From Aliiglaciecola sp041538045 (lineage in GTDB: Bacteria; Pseudomonadota; Gammaproteobacteria; Enterobacterales; Alteromonadaceae): a DNA stretch of 64,000 nucleotides. The stretch is taken from assembly GCF_041538045.1 (NCBI RefSeq), contig NZ_JBGOSE010000016.1, forward strand, positions 1-64,000. Reading direction: 5' to 3'. A program made the translations under genes and the position numbers. Positions 43,140 to 52,464 of this stretch are shown here, in pieces (within the stretch, counting starts at the first letter, position 1; every line of letters starts with the position of its first letter). The notes beneath the pieces are model-generated. The model saw nothing but the letters and a program-made list of their open reading frames with translations. It did no database searches and was not told where the DNA came from.

Positions 43140-43446
43140 TTACAAGTGGATGATTTAGCTCCGCGAGTTGATTTGGAATTTTCATGGCCTAAAGGCCAAG
43201 CTACAGGTTTGGTTATATTAATGTTCCCTGTAGGTGAGTGCTTTAGCCTCGCGAATTGGATTTGATATTTCCACGGCCTAAAGGTCAAGCTACAGGGTTT
43301 TGTTATATTGATCCCCTGTAGGCGGGTGCTTTAGCCCCGCAAATTGGATTTGATATTTTCATGGCCTGAAGGCCAGGCTACAGGGTTATGTTATATTGAT
43401 GCCCTGTAGGCGGGTGCTTTAGCCCCGCGAATTGGATTTGATATTT
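43140..43446. repeat. REP/BIME array A (about 3.5 units of 88 bases)
   Basis: Tandem units of about 88-89 bases. Each contains two converging REP-like palindromes: CATGGCCTAAAGGCCAGGCTACAG and, inverted to it, CTGTAGGCGGGTGCTTTAGCC with its closing CCGC, separated by an AT-rich spacer with GTTATATTGATG. The GGCC-type cores fall at 43186, 43275 and 43363. Each palindrome can fold into a hairpin. It lies directly downstream of the DUF4097 gene. Confidence 0.9.
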
Positions 43447-43457
43447 TAAAGACAAGA

Positions 43458-44243
43458 TTACAATTTTTTGATGGATACGCTGCCACCACTGGTATGTAAT
43501 TCTAAGGTGGGGCCACCGCCATTTATTTCGCCACGGATAGATTGCTTTTTAACCCTACCATCCACATCGAAATCCGAACGTACTCGTCCGCCACTCGTAG
43601 AAGCATCAATATCAATAGCTACAGTATCGAGTAAGTATGCAGTAATAGAACCACCAGAGGTTGATAACTCCGCATTTTTATTGGGTTGCTTAGTCATAGT
43701 CACACGAATGCTTCCGCCGGAGGTATGAGCATCTATTTCACCATTAATTTCTTTGGTTTTGATAGATCCACCCGAGGTTTTTAACAACACATCACCGCTA
43801 ATATTACCTACATTAATATGGCCACCTGATGAGTGTGCATCAATATCTCCAATGAGATCATCTATTTCTATAGAGCCACCAGAGGTATGTAACTCCAAGT
43901 CAAAGTTTTTAGGCAGTGTAATCCGATATTCAGCACGAATATCCCTGTTCCAGCCCCACTTTTTAATATTAGCCATTTTCCCCAAAACGTGAACATTATT
44001 ATCTTGTTCTTTAAAGGTCACTTCTAATTCATCACCATCATCACCTTTAATCTCCACCTCCAAAAGTACAGTGTCTTTATTATGGCTTACAATAACTAAA
44101 CGCCCCACATCAGTACGAAGGAATAGTTTGCCACCACTTTCCACATCAATACTTTCATTGATGGTTCTAGCGGACAGATTGAAACTCATTAGCAATAATA
44201 ACGTCGATAAAAGTGTCAGTATTTTAGGATTATTGGTAAACAT
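43458..44243 (-). CDS. DUF4097 family exported beta-repeat protein
   Basis: A 261-residue protein with a signal peptide (LSTLLLLMSFNLSARTI region, about 1-25). It then has a right-handed beta-repeat body in which the motif TSGGSI or SSGGHI recurs every 15-25 residues (about residues 115-260), as in DUF4097 putative auto-adhesin proteins. There is no membrane anchor beyond the signal and no catalytic motif. It stands alone, bracketed by REP arrays on both sides. The role is unknown; envelope or surface location is inferred. Confidence 0.85.
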   Translation of the reverse strand: MFTNNPKILTLLSTLLLLMSFNLSARTINESIDVESGGKLFLRTDVGRLVIVSHNKDTVLLEVEIKGDDGDELEVTFKEQDNNVHVLGKMANIKKWGWNRDIRAEYRITLPKNFDLELHTSGGSIEIDDLIGDIDAHSSGGHINVGNISGDVLLKTSGGSIKTKEINGEIDAHTSGGSIRVTMTKQPNKNAELSTSGGSITAYLLDTVAIDIDASTSGGRVRSDFDVDGRVKKQSIRGEINGGGPTLELHTSGGSVSIKKL

Positions 44244-44333
44244 AGGGCTCTCTAATATTGGTTTGCTTAGGTAGTGAGTCGCAATCTATGATTAAAAGGT
44301 TTAAATAATAGAATAAATATGGTTATAACCTTT

Positions 44334-44537
44334 ATATTTCCATGGCCTAAAGGCCAGGCTACAGGGTTCTGTTATATTGATGCCCTGTAGGCGGGTGTTT
44401 AGCCCCGCGAGTTAGGTTTGATAGGTTCATGGCCTGAAGGCCAGGCTACAAGGTTCTGTTATATTAAGGCCCTGTAGGCGGGTGCTTTAGCCCCGCAAAT
44501 AGTATTTATATTTCCATAGGCTGAAGCCCATGTTACA
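44334..44537. repeat. REP/BIME array B (about 2.3 units)
   Basis: The same unit as array A: CATGGCCTAAAGGCCAGGCT, then CCCTGTAGGCGGGTG with a TTTAGCCCCGC end, repeated twice, and a degenerate third half (CATAGGCTGAAGCCCATGTT). It lies between the DUF4097 promoter region and oriC. Confidence 0.9.
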
Positions 44538-44560
44538 AAAATTCATTAATGATGATGGTA

Positions 44561-45094
44561 GATCCACCAAAATTCTATGAGATAAAATCTCAGGTTTTAA
44601 TTTAAAATCGCGATCAAAGTACTAATATTTCCCATTTTTCGATCTGATCTAAATTAAAAACGATCTTTTTTTGAGGGTAAATCACCTCTTTTAGGCTGTG
44701 TATAACTTTATGTATAAACCTTGTATATCCTGAGGTTATCAACTGGACAGAAAAATAGAAGATCGCACTTGTGGATAAGATCGCTATTTATCCACATATT
44801 ATACGCAATTGATCAACTATTGATCACAGCATACGATCGTAAATAAATAATTGATTTAATTGATAAAAAAATCCTTACTAACAGATCAAGCCTTGCTTAA
44901 TAATAATAAAAATAATCTATATAGATAAAGAGATCATAAAAATTAGTGACTAAGAGATCGGCTTAGATCTAACAAAATATTTAATTCACAAACCGCAATA
45001 TTTCTATCCTTGCAGGAATTTTAAGCATTTCTATTTGGATCAAATAAGTATAAAATACGCGCCCTTTTTTTAAATGGCGATCGATCCGTTGATC
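44561..45094. other. oriC: Replication origin oriC
   Basis: Eighteen GATC (Dam/SeqA) sites in 534 bases, against about two expected by chance. DnaA boxes are TGTGTATAA (44697), TTATCAACT (44736), TGTGGATAA (44770) and TTATCCACA (44788). The block GATCGCACTTGTGGATAAGA closely parallels the R1 region of E. coli oriC. An AT-rich segment with GATC-headed 13-mer-like stretches (about 44838-44990) would be the unwinding element. It is immediately upstream of mnmG, the normal place in Enterobacterales, Vibrionales and Alteromonadales. A -10-like TATAAAATACGCGCCC (from 45049) is probably the mnmG promoter. Confidence 0.93.
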
Positions 45095-45141
45095 ATCAAT
45101 GTTTAAAGTTCATACGCGAGTAAGCGAAATTCGAGGCATTT

Positions 45142-47052
45142 ATGTTTTACCAACAAGAATTTGATGTGATTGTAGTCGGCGGAGGCCACGCAGGTACTGA
45201 AGCTGCTCTTGCTGCTGCGCGTATGGGAGTCAGAACGTTATTGCTTACCCACAATATCGAAACCTTGGGTCAAATGTCCTGTAATCCAGCCATAGGCGGG
45301 ATCGGAAAAGGTCATTTGGTTAAAGAGATCGATGCACTTGGTGGGGCAATGGCCTTAGCTACAGACAAGGCTGGAATTCAATTTCGTACTCTAAACTCGA
45401 GCAAAGGACCTGCAGTTAGAGCAACTCGTGCTCAAGCCGATCGATCTCTATATCGTTTAGCAATACGATCTACCCTTGAACACCAAGAAAATCTTACTAT
45501 TTTTCAACAATCTTGTGATGATCTAATCGTTGAAAATGATCGTGTAACCGGCGTAGTCACCCAAATGGGCTTAAAATTTAAAGCCAAAACTGTAGTGTTA
45601 ACCGTGGGCACTTTTTTGGGTGGAACCATTCATATTGGAATGGAAAATTACAAAGGTGGAAGAGCTGGCGACCCCCCTTCGATCGCTTTAGCGGATCGGT
45701 TACGAGCTTTACCTTTTAGAGTCGATCGCCTTAAAACCGGTACTCCTGCTCGTTTAGATTCTCGCACCCTAAACTATGATGCAATGCAAGAACAGCCTGG
45801 TGATACGCCACTACCCGTAGTTTCTTTCATGGGAAAAGTAGAAGACCATCCACGCCAAATTTCTTGTTACATCACCCATACAAATGAAAAAACCCACGAT
45901 ATTATTCGTGGCGGTTTAGATCGTTCTCCCATGTATACCGGTGTGATCGAAGGTATTGGGCCAAGATACTGCCCTTCTATTGAAGATAAAATTAATCGCT
46001 TTGCAGATAAAAATTCCCATCAAATATTTGTTGAGCCAGAAGGTCTAAATAGCATTGAGATCTACCCTAATGGAATTTCCACCAGCTTGCCATTTGATGT
46101 GCAATTTGATCTGGTGCGATCAATTAAAGGGTTTGAAAACGCGCATATTATTCGTCCTGGTTATGCTATCGAGTACGACTTTTTTGATCCCCGCGATTTA
46201 AAACAATCTTTGGAAACCAAATTTATCCAAGGTCTATTTTTCGCCGGGCAAATAAATGGTACTACCGGTTATGAAGAAGCTGGGGCACAAGGTTTGCTTG
46301 CTGGCGCCAATGCTGCATTGCAAGTACAAGAAAAAGACTCGCTTATTTTGCGCCGCGATGAAGCTTATGCGGGTGTGCTAATTGACGATCTTGCCACCAT
46401 GGGAACCAAAGAACCTTACAGAATGTTCACCAGCCGTGCTGAATATCGTTTATTGTTAAGAGAAGACAATGCCGATGTTCGTTTGACTGCCAAAGGGCGT
46501 GAAGTTGGCCTAGTTGATGATGTTCGTTGGGCTGCCTTTAATCAAAAAATGGAAGCTATTGAACAAGAGAAACAGCGTCTCAAGAGTACTTGGATACACC
46601 CCAATCATGCTGCTACTGAAACCTTGAACCCATTATTGAAAAATCCAGTGAGTCGAGAGCATTCCTTGGAAGATTTGATCCGTCGACCTGAAATGACCTA
46701 TCAAAAATTGATGAAGATTGAAGGTTTAGGCCCGGCTTTGGAAAATCCACAAGCGGCAGAACAGGTTGAAATTCAAATTAAATATGCGGGTTACATCGAA
46801 CGCCAAAAAGATGAAATCGCCAAAAGTTTACGCCATGAAAACACTTTGTTACCCATGGATTTCGATTACAGTACTATTTCCGGCTTATCCAACGAGGTTG
46901 TTGCTAAGTTAACGGAAACGCGACCTGAAACTATTGGTAAAGCGACCCGTATATCCGGAATTACCCCAGCGGCAATTTCACTATTATTAGTCCATTTGAA
47001 AAAACAAGGCTTGTTGCGCAAAGACAATAACAGCAACCTGCAAAGCGCCTAA
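45142..47052 (+). CDS. mnmG: tRNA uridine 5-carboxymethylaminomethyl modification enzyme MnmG (GidA)
   Basis: A 636-residue FAD enzyme partnering MnmE in wobble uridine modification. The FAD-binding loop is VVGGGHAGTEAALAAARMG near residue 11, followed by MSCNPAIGGIGKGHLVKE with the catalytic cysteine region, and GTPARLDSRTL and GQINGTTGYEEAGAQGLLAG further on. The C-terminal helical MnmE-binding domain is complete. It overlaps rsmG by one base. The 5' part of the gene is also unusually rich in GATC. Confidence 0.98.
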   Translation: MFYQQEFDVIVVGGGHAGTEAALAAARMGVRTLLLTHNIETLGQMSCNPAIGGIGKGHLVKEIDALGGAMALATDKAGIQFRTLNSSKGPAVRATRAQADRSLYRLAIRSTLEHQENLTIFQQSCDDLIVENDRVTGVVTQMGLKFKAKTVVLTVGTFLGGTIHIGMENYKGGRAGDPPSIALADRLRALPFRVDRLKTGTPARLDSRTLNYDAMQEQPGDTPLPVVSFMGKVEDHPRQISCYITHTNEKTHDIIRGGLDRSPMYTGVIEGIGPRYCPSIEDKINRFADKNSHQIFVEPEGLNSIEIYPNGISTSLPFDVQFDLVRSIKGFENAHIIRPGYAIEYDFFDPRDLKQSLETKFIQGLFFAGQINGTTGYEEAGAQGLLAGANAALQVQEKDSLILRRDEAYAGVLIDDLATMGTKEPYRMFTSRAEYRLLLREDNADVRLTAKGREVGLVDDVRWAAFNQKMEAIEQEKQRLKSTWIHPNHAATETLNPLLKNPVSREHSLEDLIRRPEMTYQKLMKIEGLGPALENPQAAEQVEIQIKYAGYIERQKDEIAKSLRHENTLLPMDFDYSTISGLSNEVVAKLTETRPETIGKATRISGITPAAISLLLVHLKKQGLLRKDNNSNLQSA

Positions 47053-47693
47053 TGAACGAACTTAAAAGTAGTTTATTGTTAGCCTTTGACCGTGCCGTAC
47101 AACCTTTATTAATAGAGGTTAATGAACAACAACGGCAAAGCTTGGTGGATTTTGTGCTACTGATGAACAAGTGGAATAAAGCTTATAATTTGACATCAGT
47201 ACGGGATCCACAACAAATGTTAATCAAACATATTGTTGATTCCATCGTGGTAGCGCCTCACTTAGACCGAAATCACTATATTGATGTGGGAACAGGACCA
47301 GGCTTACCCGGTGTCCCTTTATCGATAATGCATCCTGATAAACATTTTGTTTTATTGGATAGTTTAGGTAAACGAGTTCGCTTTATGAAACAAGCAGCGT
47401 TCGAGTTAGATTTAAAAAATATAGAGCCTGTTCAATCCCGTGTAGAGCAGTATTCCAGTGATACTCCACTGGATGGGGTATTGAGTCGAGCATTTGCATC
47501 GATAAAAGATATGTTGCACTGGTGCCAACATCTGGTAGATTCACAAGGTGAATTTCTTGCATTGAAAGGTCAATATCCAGAACAAGAAATAGCGCTTCTA
47601 CCTGAGGGATTTGAAGTGTTAGAATCTATTAAGTTAGATATTCCAGTACTTGAAGGCGAACGTCATCTGATAAAAATCAGAAAAGTTAGTTAG
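47052..47693 (+). CDS. rsmG: 16S rRNA (guanine527-N7)-methyltransferase
   Basis: A 213-residue SAM methyltransferase for G527 of 16S rRNA; loss gives low-level streptomycin resistance. The SAM loop YIDVGTGPGLPGVPLSIM is near residue 76, with LLDSLGKRVRFM and LSRAFASIKDML following. The start codon overlaps the mnmG stop (TAATG). Operon mnmG-rsmG precedes parAB, as is usual. Confidence 0.97.
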   Translation: MNELKSSLLLAFDRAVQPLLIEVNEQQRQSLVDFVLLMNKWNKAYNLTSVRDPQQMLIKHIVDSIVVAPHLDRNHYIDVGTGPGLPGVPLSIMHPDKHFVLLDSLGKRVRFMKQAAFELDLKNIEPVQSRVEQYSSDTPLDGVLSRAFASIKDMLHWCQHLVDSQGEFLALKGQYPEQEIALLPEGFEVLESIKLDIPVLEGERHLIKIRKVS

Positions 47694-47744
47694 TGCCTAC
47701 TACTTTAATCAATACCTAAATTTAAAGAAAAACGGACGGGAAAG

Positions 47745-48530
47745 TTGGCTAAGGTCATTGCAATAGCAAATCAAAAAGGTGGCGTTGGAAAAACGACTAC
47801 AGCAGTTAATGTTGCAGCGTCAATGGCGGCTACTAAGCGAAAAGTGCTATTGATCGACTTAGATCCCCAGGGTAATGCAACTATGGGAAGTGGCATCGAC
47901 AAATATGAAGTTGATTCCACTTGTTACGAACTGCTGATTGAAGATAAGCCTGCATCTGAAGTGATCATCACTGAAACGTCTGGTAAATACGATTTAATTG
48001 CCGGAAATAGTGATGTAACGGCTGCAGAAATCAAATTGATGGAAGTGTTCGCCAGAGAGCTGCGTCTGCGCAATGCATTAGCACCTGTGCGTGATTACTA
48101 CGATTATATTTTTATTGATTGCCCACCATCGTTAAGTCAGTTAACTGTAAATGCCATGGCAGCTGCCGATTCGGTGCTGGTTCCCATGCAATGTGAATAT
48201 TATGCATTGGAAGGGTTAACCGCGTTAATGGATACGATTAAAAAGTTAGCATCGGTGGTAAATCCTGATTTAAAAATTGAGGGTGTGCTACGAACTATGT
48301 ATGATCCTCGAAATCGCTTGGCCAATGATGTATCAGAACAACTCAAACGACATTTTGGTGAACAAGTTTACCGCACCGTTATTCCCCGCAATGTGAGATT
48401 GGCAGAAGCACCAAGTTTTGGTGCACCAGCCATGTATTACGATAAATCTTCTACGGGAGCGAAAGCCTATTTGGCATTGGCCGGAGAAATATTGCGCCGT
48501 CGTAATAAGATCTTAAAAGAAGCTAGTTAA
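47745..48530 (+). CDS. parA: Chromosome partitioning ATPase ParA (Soj)
   Basis: A 261-residue Walker-type ATPase driving origin segregation with ParB. The deviant Walker A is NQKGGVGKTTTAVN (residues 9-22), with LIDLDPQGNATMGSG and FIDCPPSLSQLTVNAM following. The start is TTG with a GGACGGGAAAG region upstream. It is followed 20 bases later by parB. Confidence 0.97.
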   Translation: MAKVIAIANQKGGVGKTTTAVNVAASMAATKRKVLLIDLDPQGNATMGSGIDKYEVDSTCYELLIEDKPASEVIITETSGKYDLIAGNSDVTAAEIKLMEVFARELRLRNALAPVRDYYDYIFIDCPPSLSQLTVNAMAAADSVLVPMQCEYYALEGLTALMDTIKKLASVVNPDLKIEGVLRTMYDPRNRLANDVSEQLKRHFGEQVYRTVIPRNVRLAEAPSFGAPAMYYDKSSTGAKAYLALAGEILRRRNKILKEAS

Positions 48531-48550
48531 GAAAAAGGTTAATAGTTGAC

Positions 48551-49414
48551 ATGTCGACGAAAAAAAGAGGATTAGGCAGAGGATTGGACGCATTGTTGGC
48601 TACCAGCAGTGCCAAGCAAGAATCGGAAGTTTCTGAGCGCAGCAGTGAATTGCAAAAACTACCTATTGAGTTTTTACAAGCTGGAAAATACCAACCTCGT
48701 AAAGATATGTCTCCTGAAGCATTAGATGATTTAGCCTCATCAATTCATTCTCAAGGTATTATTCAACCCATAGTGGTTCGCAAAATTAGCGAAGATAAAT
48801 ACGAAATTATTGCCGGAGAACGTCGCTGGCGAGCATCCCAATTAGCTAAGCTTGATGTGGTTCCTTGTATTATTAAGAATGTGCCGGATGAAGCGGCAGT
48901 CGCCATTGCATTGATTGAAAATATTCAGCGTGAAGATTTAAATGCCATGGAAGAAGCTCAGGCCCTTGATCGGTTAATGACCGAATTCGAACTTACTCAC
49001 CAAGAAGTTGCTGAAGCGGTTGGCAAATCCAGAACCACAGTAACTAACCTCTTACGTCTGAATAATTTAAATGAAGATGTAAAATTATTATTAGAGTACG
49101 GTGATATTGAAATGGGTCATGCCCGTGCATTATTAGCTTTACAAGGTGATATGCAAACCGAAGCGGCACAAACAGTGTCGGGCAAAGGTTTAACCGTCCG
49201 TGATACCGAAAGTTTAGTGCGTAAATTCCTAGAACCGCCAAAAGAAAAGGTTGAGCAAAAAGTCGATCCCGATGTTCAGCGCTTAGAAAATCAATTGTCA
49301 GATAATTTAGGTGCGCCTGTGAGCATAGCCCACAATGCCAAAGGAAAAGGCAAGGTCACCATCAATTTTTCAAGTTTAGATGAATTAGATGGGATTTTAA
49401 GTCACATCAAATAA
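48551..49414 (+). CDS. parB: Chromosome partitioning protein ParB (Spo0J)
   Basis: A 287-residue CTP-dependent DNA clamp that loads at parS. Features in order are a basic KKRGLGRGLDALLA start, the CTP-binding ParB/Srx domain with GIIQPIVVR and AGERRWRASQLA, ENIQREDLNAMEEAQAL, the helix-turn-helix LTHQEVAEAVGKSRTTVTNLLRL (split), and a C-terminal dimerisation domain. Two parS sites in recF are its evident targets. Confidence 0.97.
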   Translation: MSTKKRGLGRGLDALLATSSAKQESEVSERSSELQKLPIEFLQAGKYQPRKDMSPEALDDLASSIHSQGIIQPIVVRKISEDKYEIIAGERRWRASQLAKLDVVPCIIKNVPDEAAVAIALIENIQREDLNAMEEAQALDRLMTEFELTHQEVAEAVGKSRTTVTNLLRLNNLNEDVKLLLEYGDIEMGHARALLALQGDMQTEAAQTVSGKGLTVRDTESLVRKFLEPPKEKVEQKVDPDVQRLENQLSDNLGAPVSIAHNAKGKGKVTINFSSLDELDGILSHIK

Positions 49415-49425
49415 AACAATAAATT

Positions 49426-49548
49426 CGTAGGTGGGTGCTTTAGCCCCGCGAGTTAGGTTGAATATTTCCATGGCCTAAAGGCCAAGCTACAGGTTTAGTT
49501 ATAATGATGTTTTTCTGTAGGTGGGTGCTTTAGCCCCGCGAATGGGTT
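49426..49548. repeat. REP/BIME array C (about 1.5 units)
   Basis: The same element as near oriC: GTGGGTGCTTTAGCCCCGCG, CATGGCCTAAAGGCCAAGCT and a second GTGGGTGCTTTAGCCCCGCG, just after parB. The next 200 bases up to the atp promoter hold nothing I recognise. Confidence 0.88.
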
Positions 49549-49751
49549 AGCTATTTAAAATTTAATTCTTAAATGGTGATAAAACCACCCAAGTACTAGG
49601 CAACATATTTAAAACTGTACAAAGTCCCTAAATTCTCCTACCAAAGTGTTATTTAAAACCTTAAAAAGCTGGGTAATATCGGGGTTTTAGTGTTCAATTT
49701 TGTAGCTAACTATGAATTAATACAAATAACACAACAAAACGCGCTTAATGG

Positions 49752-49779
49752 TTGAATATTTGCGATAAAACAGTATAAT
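49752..49779 (+). promoter_or_regulatory. atp operon promoter
   Basis: TTGAAT (49752-49757), a 16-base spacer and a perfect TATAAT (49774-49779), about 40 bases before the atpI start. Confidence 0.75.
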
Positions 49780-49821
49780 TTTGGCGCTTTTTGTTGAGGT
49801 TTGAACGCGCAGAGGACTAAA

Positions 49822-50217
49822 TTGGCTACTAGCTTAACTACCGAAGGTCGACAGTTGGCTAGAAAAGTACTTTTTATTCAAAGTATTATCGCCATTTTAA
49901 GTTCCATATTTTTTGCGATTTTCAAGGGCCAAAATAGCGGGATTTCAGCTTTTTACGGTGGTATTACCTGTTTAATTCCGGCTTTTGTTTTTGCTTTTTA
50001 TGCGTTTAGATATGCCGGTGCCACGCAAAATAAGATGGTAGTACGGAGTTTTAGCAAAGGCAGTAAAATTAAATTCTTTTTGACCATCATTTTATTCTCT
50101 TTAGCATTCAAATGGTCAGAAGTAGAATTTTTACCGTTATTAGTCACTTATCTGATAACGATGATGGCCCAGTGGCCAATAATCAGTTTTTTACATCGCG
50201 TTAAGAGTACCGCTTAA
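49822..50217 (+). CDS. atpI: ATP synthase subunit I
   Basis: A hydrophobic protein of about 131 residues with four transmembrane helices, first in the atp operon; AtpI assists assembly of the c-ring. I take the TTG at 49822 because AGAGGA stands 5 bases before it; a TTG at 49801 is one base from its own GAGG and less likely. Sequence features such as FYGGITCLIPAFVFAFYAFRY (in part) match the AtpI family. Confidence 0.88.
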   Translation: MATSLTTEGRQLARKVLFIQSIIAILSSIFFAIFKGQNSGISAFYGGITCLIPAFVFAFYAFRYAGATQNKMVVRSFSKGSKIKFFLTIILFSLAFKWSEVEFLPLLVTYLITMMAQWPIISFLHRVKSTA

Positions 50218-50274
50218 AGGAATCTAACGAGATGGAATACCAGTATCTTTAACTTTTACAATTTGGATGGAAAA

Positions 50275-51087
50275 ATGGCAGGATCGGGTGGCGAACTAAC
50301 CATTAGTGGTTATATTCAGCACCATTTGACTAATGCAGCCGTTGATGTGGGGTCTATGACTTTTCACGTTGATACGCTTGCTTGGTCAGTGGTTCTTGGA
50401 TTGGTGTTTATTTTAAGTTTTCGTGCTGCAGCAAAGAAAGCAACTGTTGGTGTCCCTGGAAAGTGGCAAGCAGCGGTTGAAATCATTGTTGAATTTGTAG
50501 CAGATACAGTCAAAAGTACCTATCACGGTAAAAGTCCTTTAATAGCGCCATTAGCACTCACTATATTTGTGTGGGTATTGCTAATGAACTTAATGGATTT
50601 AATACCCGTTGATTTCTTACCTACTTTGGCTTCTTTAATAGCTGGTGAGTCAATGGATGTCATTGCCGCTGGTGAATCACATACCTACATGAAAGTGGTA
50701 CCTACTACTGATGTAAACATGACTTTCGCATTGTCGATTGGCGTGTTCATTTTGATGATATTTTATTCCATCAAAATCAAAGGATTCGGCGGCTTTATGA
50801 AGGAGCTGTATGCTCATCCGTTTAACACGCCGTGGTTGTACTGGTTCAACTTTATACTTGAATTAGTATCGTTACTGGCCAAACCCTTGTCTTTATCATT
50901 GCGTTTGTTCGGTAACCTCTACGCAGGTGAGCTGATATTTATTCTGATTGCAGGAACTATGGGGTTATGGCAATTGCCGTTGCACTTCATTTGGGCTGCA
51001 TTCCACTTGTTGGTCATTCCGTTGCAAGCATTCATATTCATGATGTTAACCATCGTATATTTGAGTCTGGCAAGTGAAGAACACTAA
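50275..51087 (+). CDS. atpB: ATP synthase F0 subunit a
   Basis: A 270-residue membrane subunit forming the proton half-channels. The essential arginine is in LAKPLSLSLRLFGNLYAGEL, and five to six membrane helices are visible. I choose the ATG at 50275 (MAGSGGELTISGYIQHHL), preceded by GGATGGAAAA; an in-frame TTG four codons upstream is less likely. Length equals E. coli AtpB within one residue. Confidence 0.96.
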   Translation: MAGSGGELTISGYIQHHLTNAAVDVGSMTFHVDTLAWSVVLGLVFILSFRAAAKKATVGVPGKWQAAVEIIVEFVADTVKSTYHGKSPLIAPLALTIFVWVLLMNLMDLIPVDFLPTLASLIAGESMDVIAAGESHTYMKVVPTTDVNMTFALSIGVFILMIFYSIKIKGFGGFMKELYAHPFNTPWLYWFNFILELVSLLAKPLSLSLRLFGNLYAGELIFILIAGTMGLWQLPLHFIWAAFHLLVIPLQAFIFMMLTIVYLSLASEEH

Positions 51088-51143
51088 TTTCTAACATTAC
51101 TATTTTTATTAAACTTTAACTTAAAACACAAAGGTGAAAATCT

Positions 51144-51392
51144 ATGGAAATCTTGGGTAATCTATATATCGCTGTTGGTATTTTGATTGGTCTATGCGCA
51201 CTAGGGCCTGCTATTGGCTTTGGTATCTTGGGTGGTAAATTTCTAGAGTCTGCTGCTCGTCAACCAGAACTAGCGCCTACTTTACAAGTAAAAATGTTCA
51301 TCGTAGCAGGTCTTATTGATGCTATCGCGATGATCGGTGTAGCTATCGCACTATTCTTGCTGTTCGTTGAAAGCGCGAAGTTTGCTGTATAA
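51144..51392 (+). CDS. atpE: ATP synthase F0 subunit c
   Basis: An 82-residue two-helix hairpin that forms the rotor ring. The polar loop is ARQPEL (38-43) and the ion-carrying carboxylate is D59 in AGLIDAIAM. An aspartate without the Na+-type glutamine/glutamate set suggests proton coupling. The Shine-Dalgarno AAAGGTG is 8 bases from the ATG. Confidence 0.98.
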   Translation: MEILGNLYIAVGILIGLCALGPAIGFGILGGKFLESAARQPELAPTLQVKMFIVAGLIDAIAMIGVAIALFLLFVESAKFAV

Positions 51393-51431
51393 GCACAACA
51401 ATTGTAATCAACGAATTGAGGAGGAGCGGAC

Positions 51432-51902
51432 TTGAACATCAATGAAACTCTAATTGGCGAACTAGTAGCATTTATATTCTTCGTGTGGTTCTGCATGAAG
51501 TATGTATGGCCCCCTATTATGGGCGCTATCGAAGATCGCCAACAAAAAATTGCTGATGGTCTTGCAGCTTCAGAACGAGGTGAAAAAGACCTTGAGCTGG
51601 CGCAACAAAAAGCCACTGAGCAATTAAAAGAAGCAAAAACTCAAGCAGCTGAAATTATCGAACAGGCCAAAAAGCGTGCAACTCAAATAGTTGACGAAGA
51701 AACGCAGAAAGGCCATACCGAGCGTGAAAAAATTATCGCGCAAGGTCAAACCGAAATTGAAGCAGAACGCAACCGTGTAAAAGAAGATCTTCGTAAGCAA
51801 GTCGCAGTCTTAGCTGTTGCCGGCGCAGAGAAAATCTTGGCGAGAGAAATCGACGCCGCTGCACAAAGTGACATAGTTGAAAAACTTGTCGCTGAGCTAT
51901 AA
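51432..51902 (+). CDS. atpF: ATP synthase F0 subunit b
   Basis: A 156-residue peripheral-stalk protein: one N-terminal transmembrane helix (about 8-27, LVAFIFFVWFCMKYVWPPI) and a long charged coiled coil to the end. The start is TTG (MNINETLIGE) with a near-perfect GAGGAG. Length equals E. coli AtpF. Confidence 0.97.
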   Translation: MNINETLIGELVAFIFFVWFCMKYVWPPIMGAIEDRQQKIADGLAASERGEKDLELAQQKATEQLKEAKTQAAEIIEQAKKRATQIVDEETQKGHTEREKIIAQGQTEIEAERNRVKEDLRKQVAVLAVAGAEKILAREIDAAAQSDIVEKLVAEL

Positions 51903-51916
51903 GGGGCACATGAGCT

Positions 51917-52450
51917 ATGTCTGAATTGACAACTGTTGCTCGCCCTTATGCTAAAGCAGCTTTCGACTATGCGGTTGAGAAGCAAGCTGTACCACACTGG
52001 CAAGAAATGCTGGAGTTTGCAGGTGAAGTAGCGGACAACGAGCAGATGACTAACATCTTATCGAGCGCTATGGCTGCCGAAAAACTAGCTGATTTGTTTA
52101 ACAGCGTGTGCGGTGAACAACTCAACGAAGCGGGTCAAAACCTTATTGGTGTTTTGGCTGAGAATGGACGCTTGAAAGCGCTGCCTGATATTGCATTGTT
52201 GTTTAATCAATACAAAGCTGAATTCGACAAAGAAATAGATGTAGAGGTTACCTCTGCTGTTGAATTGAGTGATAAACAACTGTCTGAAATCAGCACGTCT
52301 CTTGAGACACGTCTTGCACGAAAAGTTAAGCTGAATTGTAACGTCGATACTGCCATTGTAGCCGGAGTCATTATTAAAGCCGGTGACACAGTAATTGATG
52401 GTTCGGTTAGATCAAAACTACACCGTCTATCAGACGTTTTACAATCATAG
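51917..52450 (+). CDS. atpH: ATP synthase F1 subunit delta
   Basis: A 177-residue subunit linking the peripheral stalk to the alpha3beta3 head. N-terminal VARPYAKAAFDYAVEK and late VIIKAGDTVIDGSVRSKLHRL are the family signature. Length is the same as E. coli AtpH. Confidence 0.97.
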   Translation: MSELTTVARPYAKAAFDYAVEKQAVPHWQEMLEFAGEVADNEQMTNILSSAMAAEKLADLFNSVCGEQLNEAGQNLIGVLAENGRLKALPDIALLFNQYKAEFDKEIDVEVTSAVELSDKQLSEISTSLETRLARKVKLNCNVDTAIVAGVIIKAGDTVIDGSVRSKLHRLSDVLQS

Positions 52451-52464
52451 CGGGGAAATAGAGC

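Noticed and set aside
43140..43446. Tandem repeats as a CRISPR array
   Set aside because: The whole 88-base unit is repeated, with no unique spacers, and the palindromes are REP-like; no cas genes are nearby.
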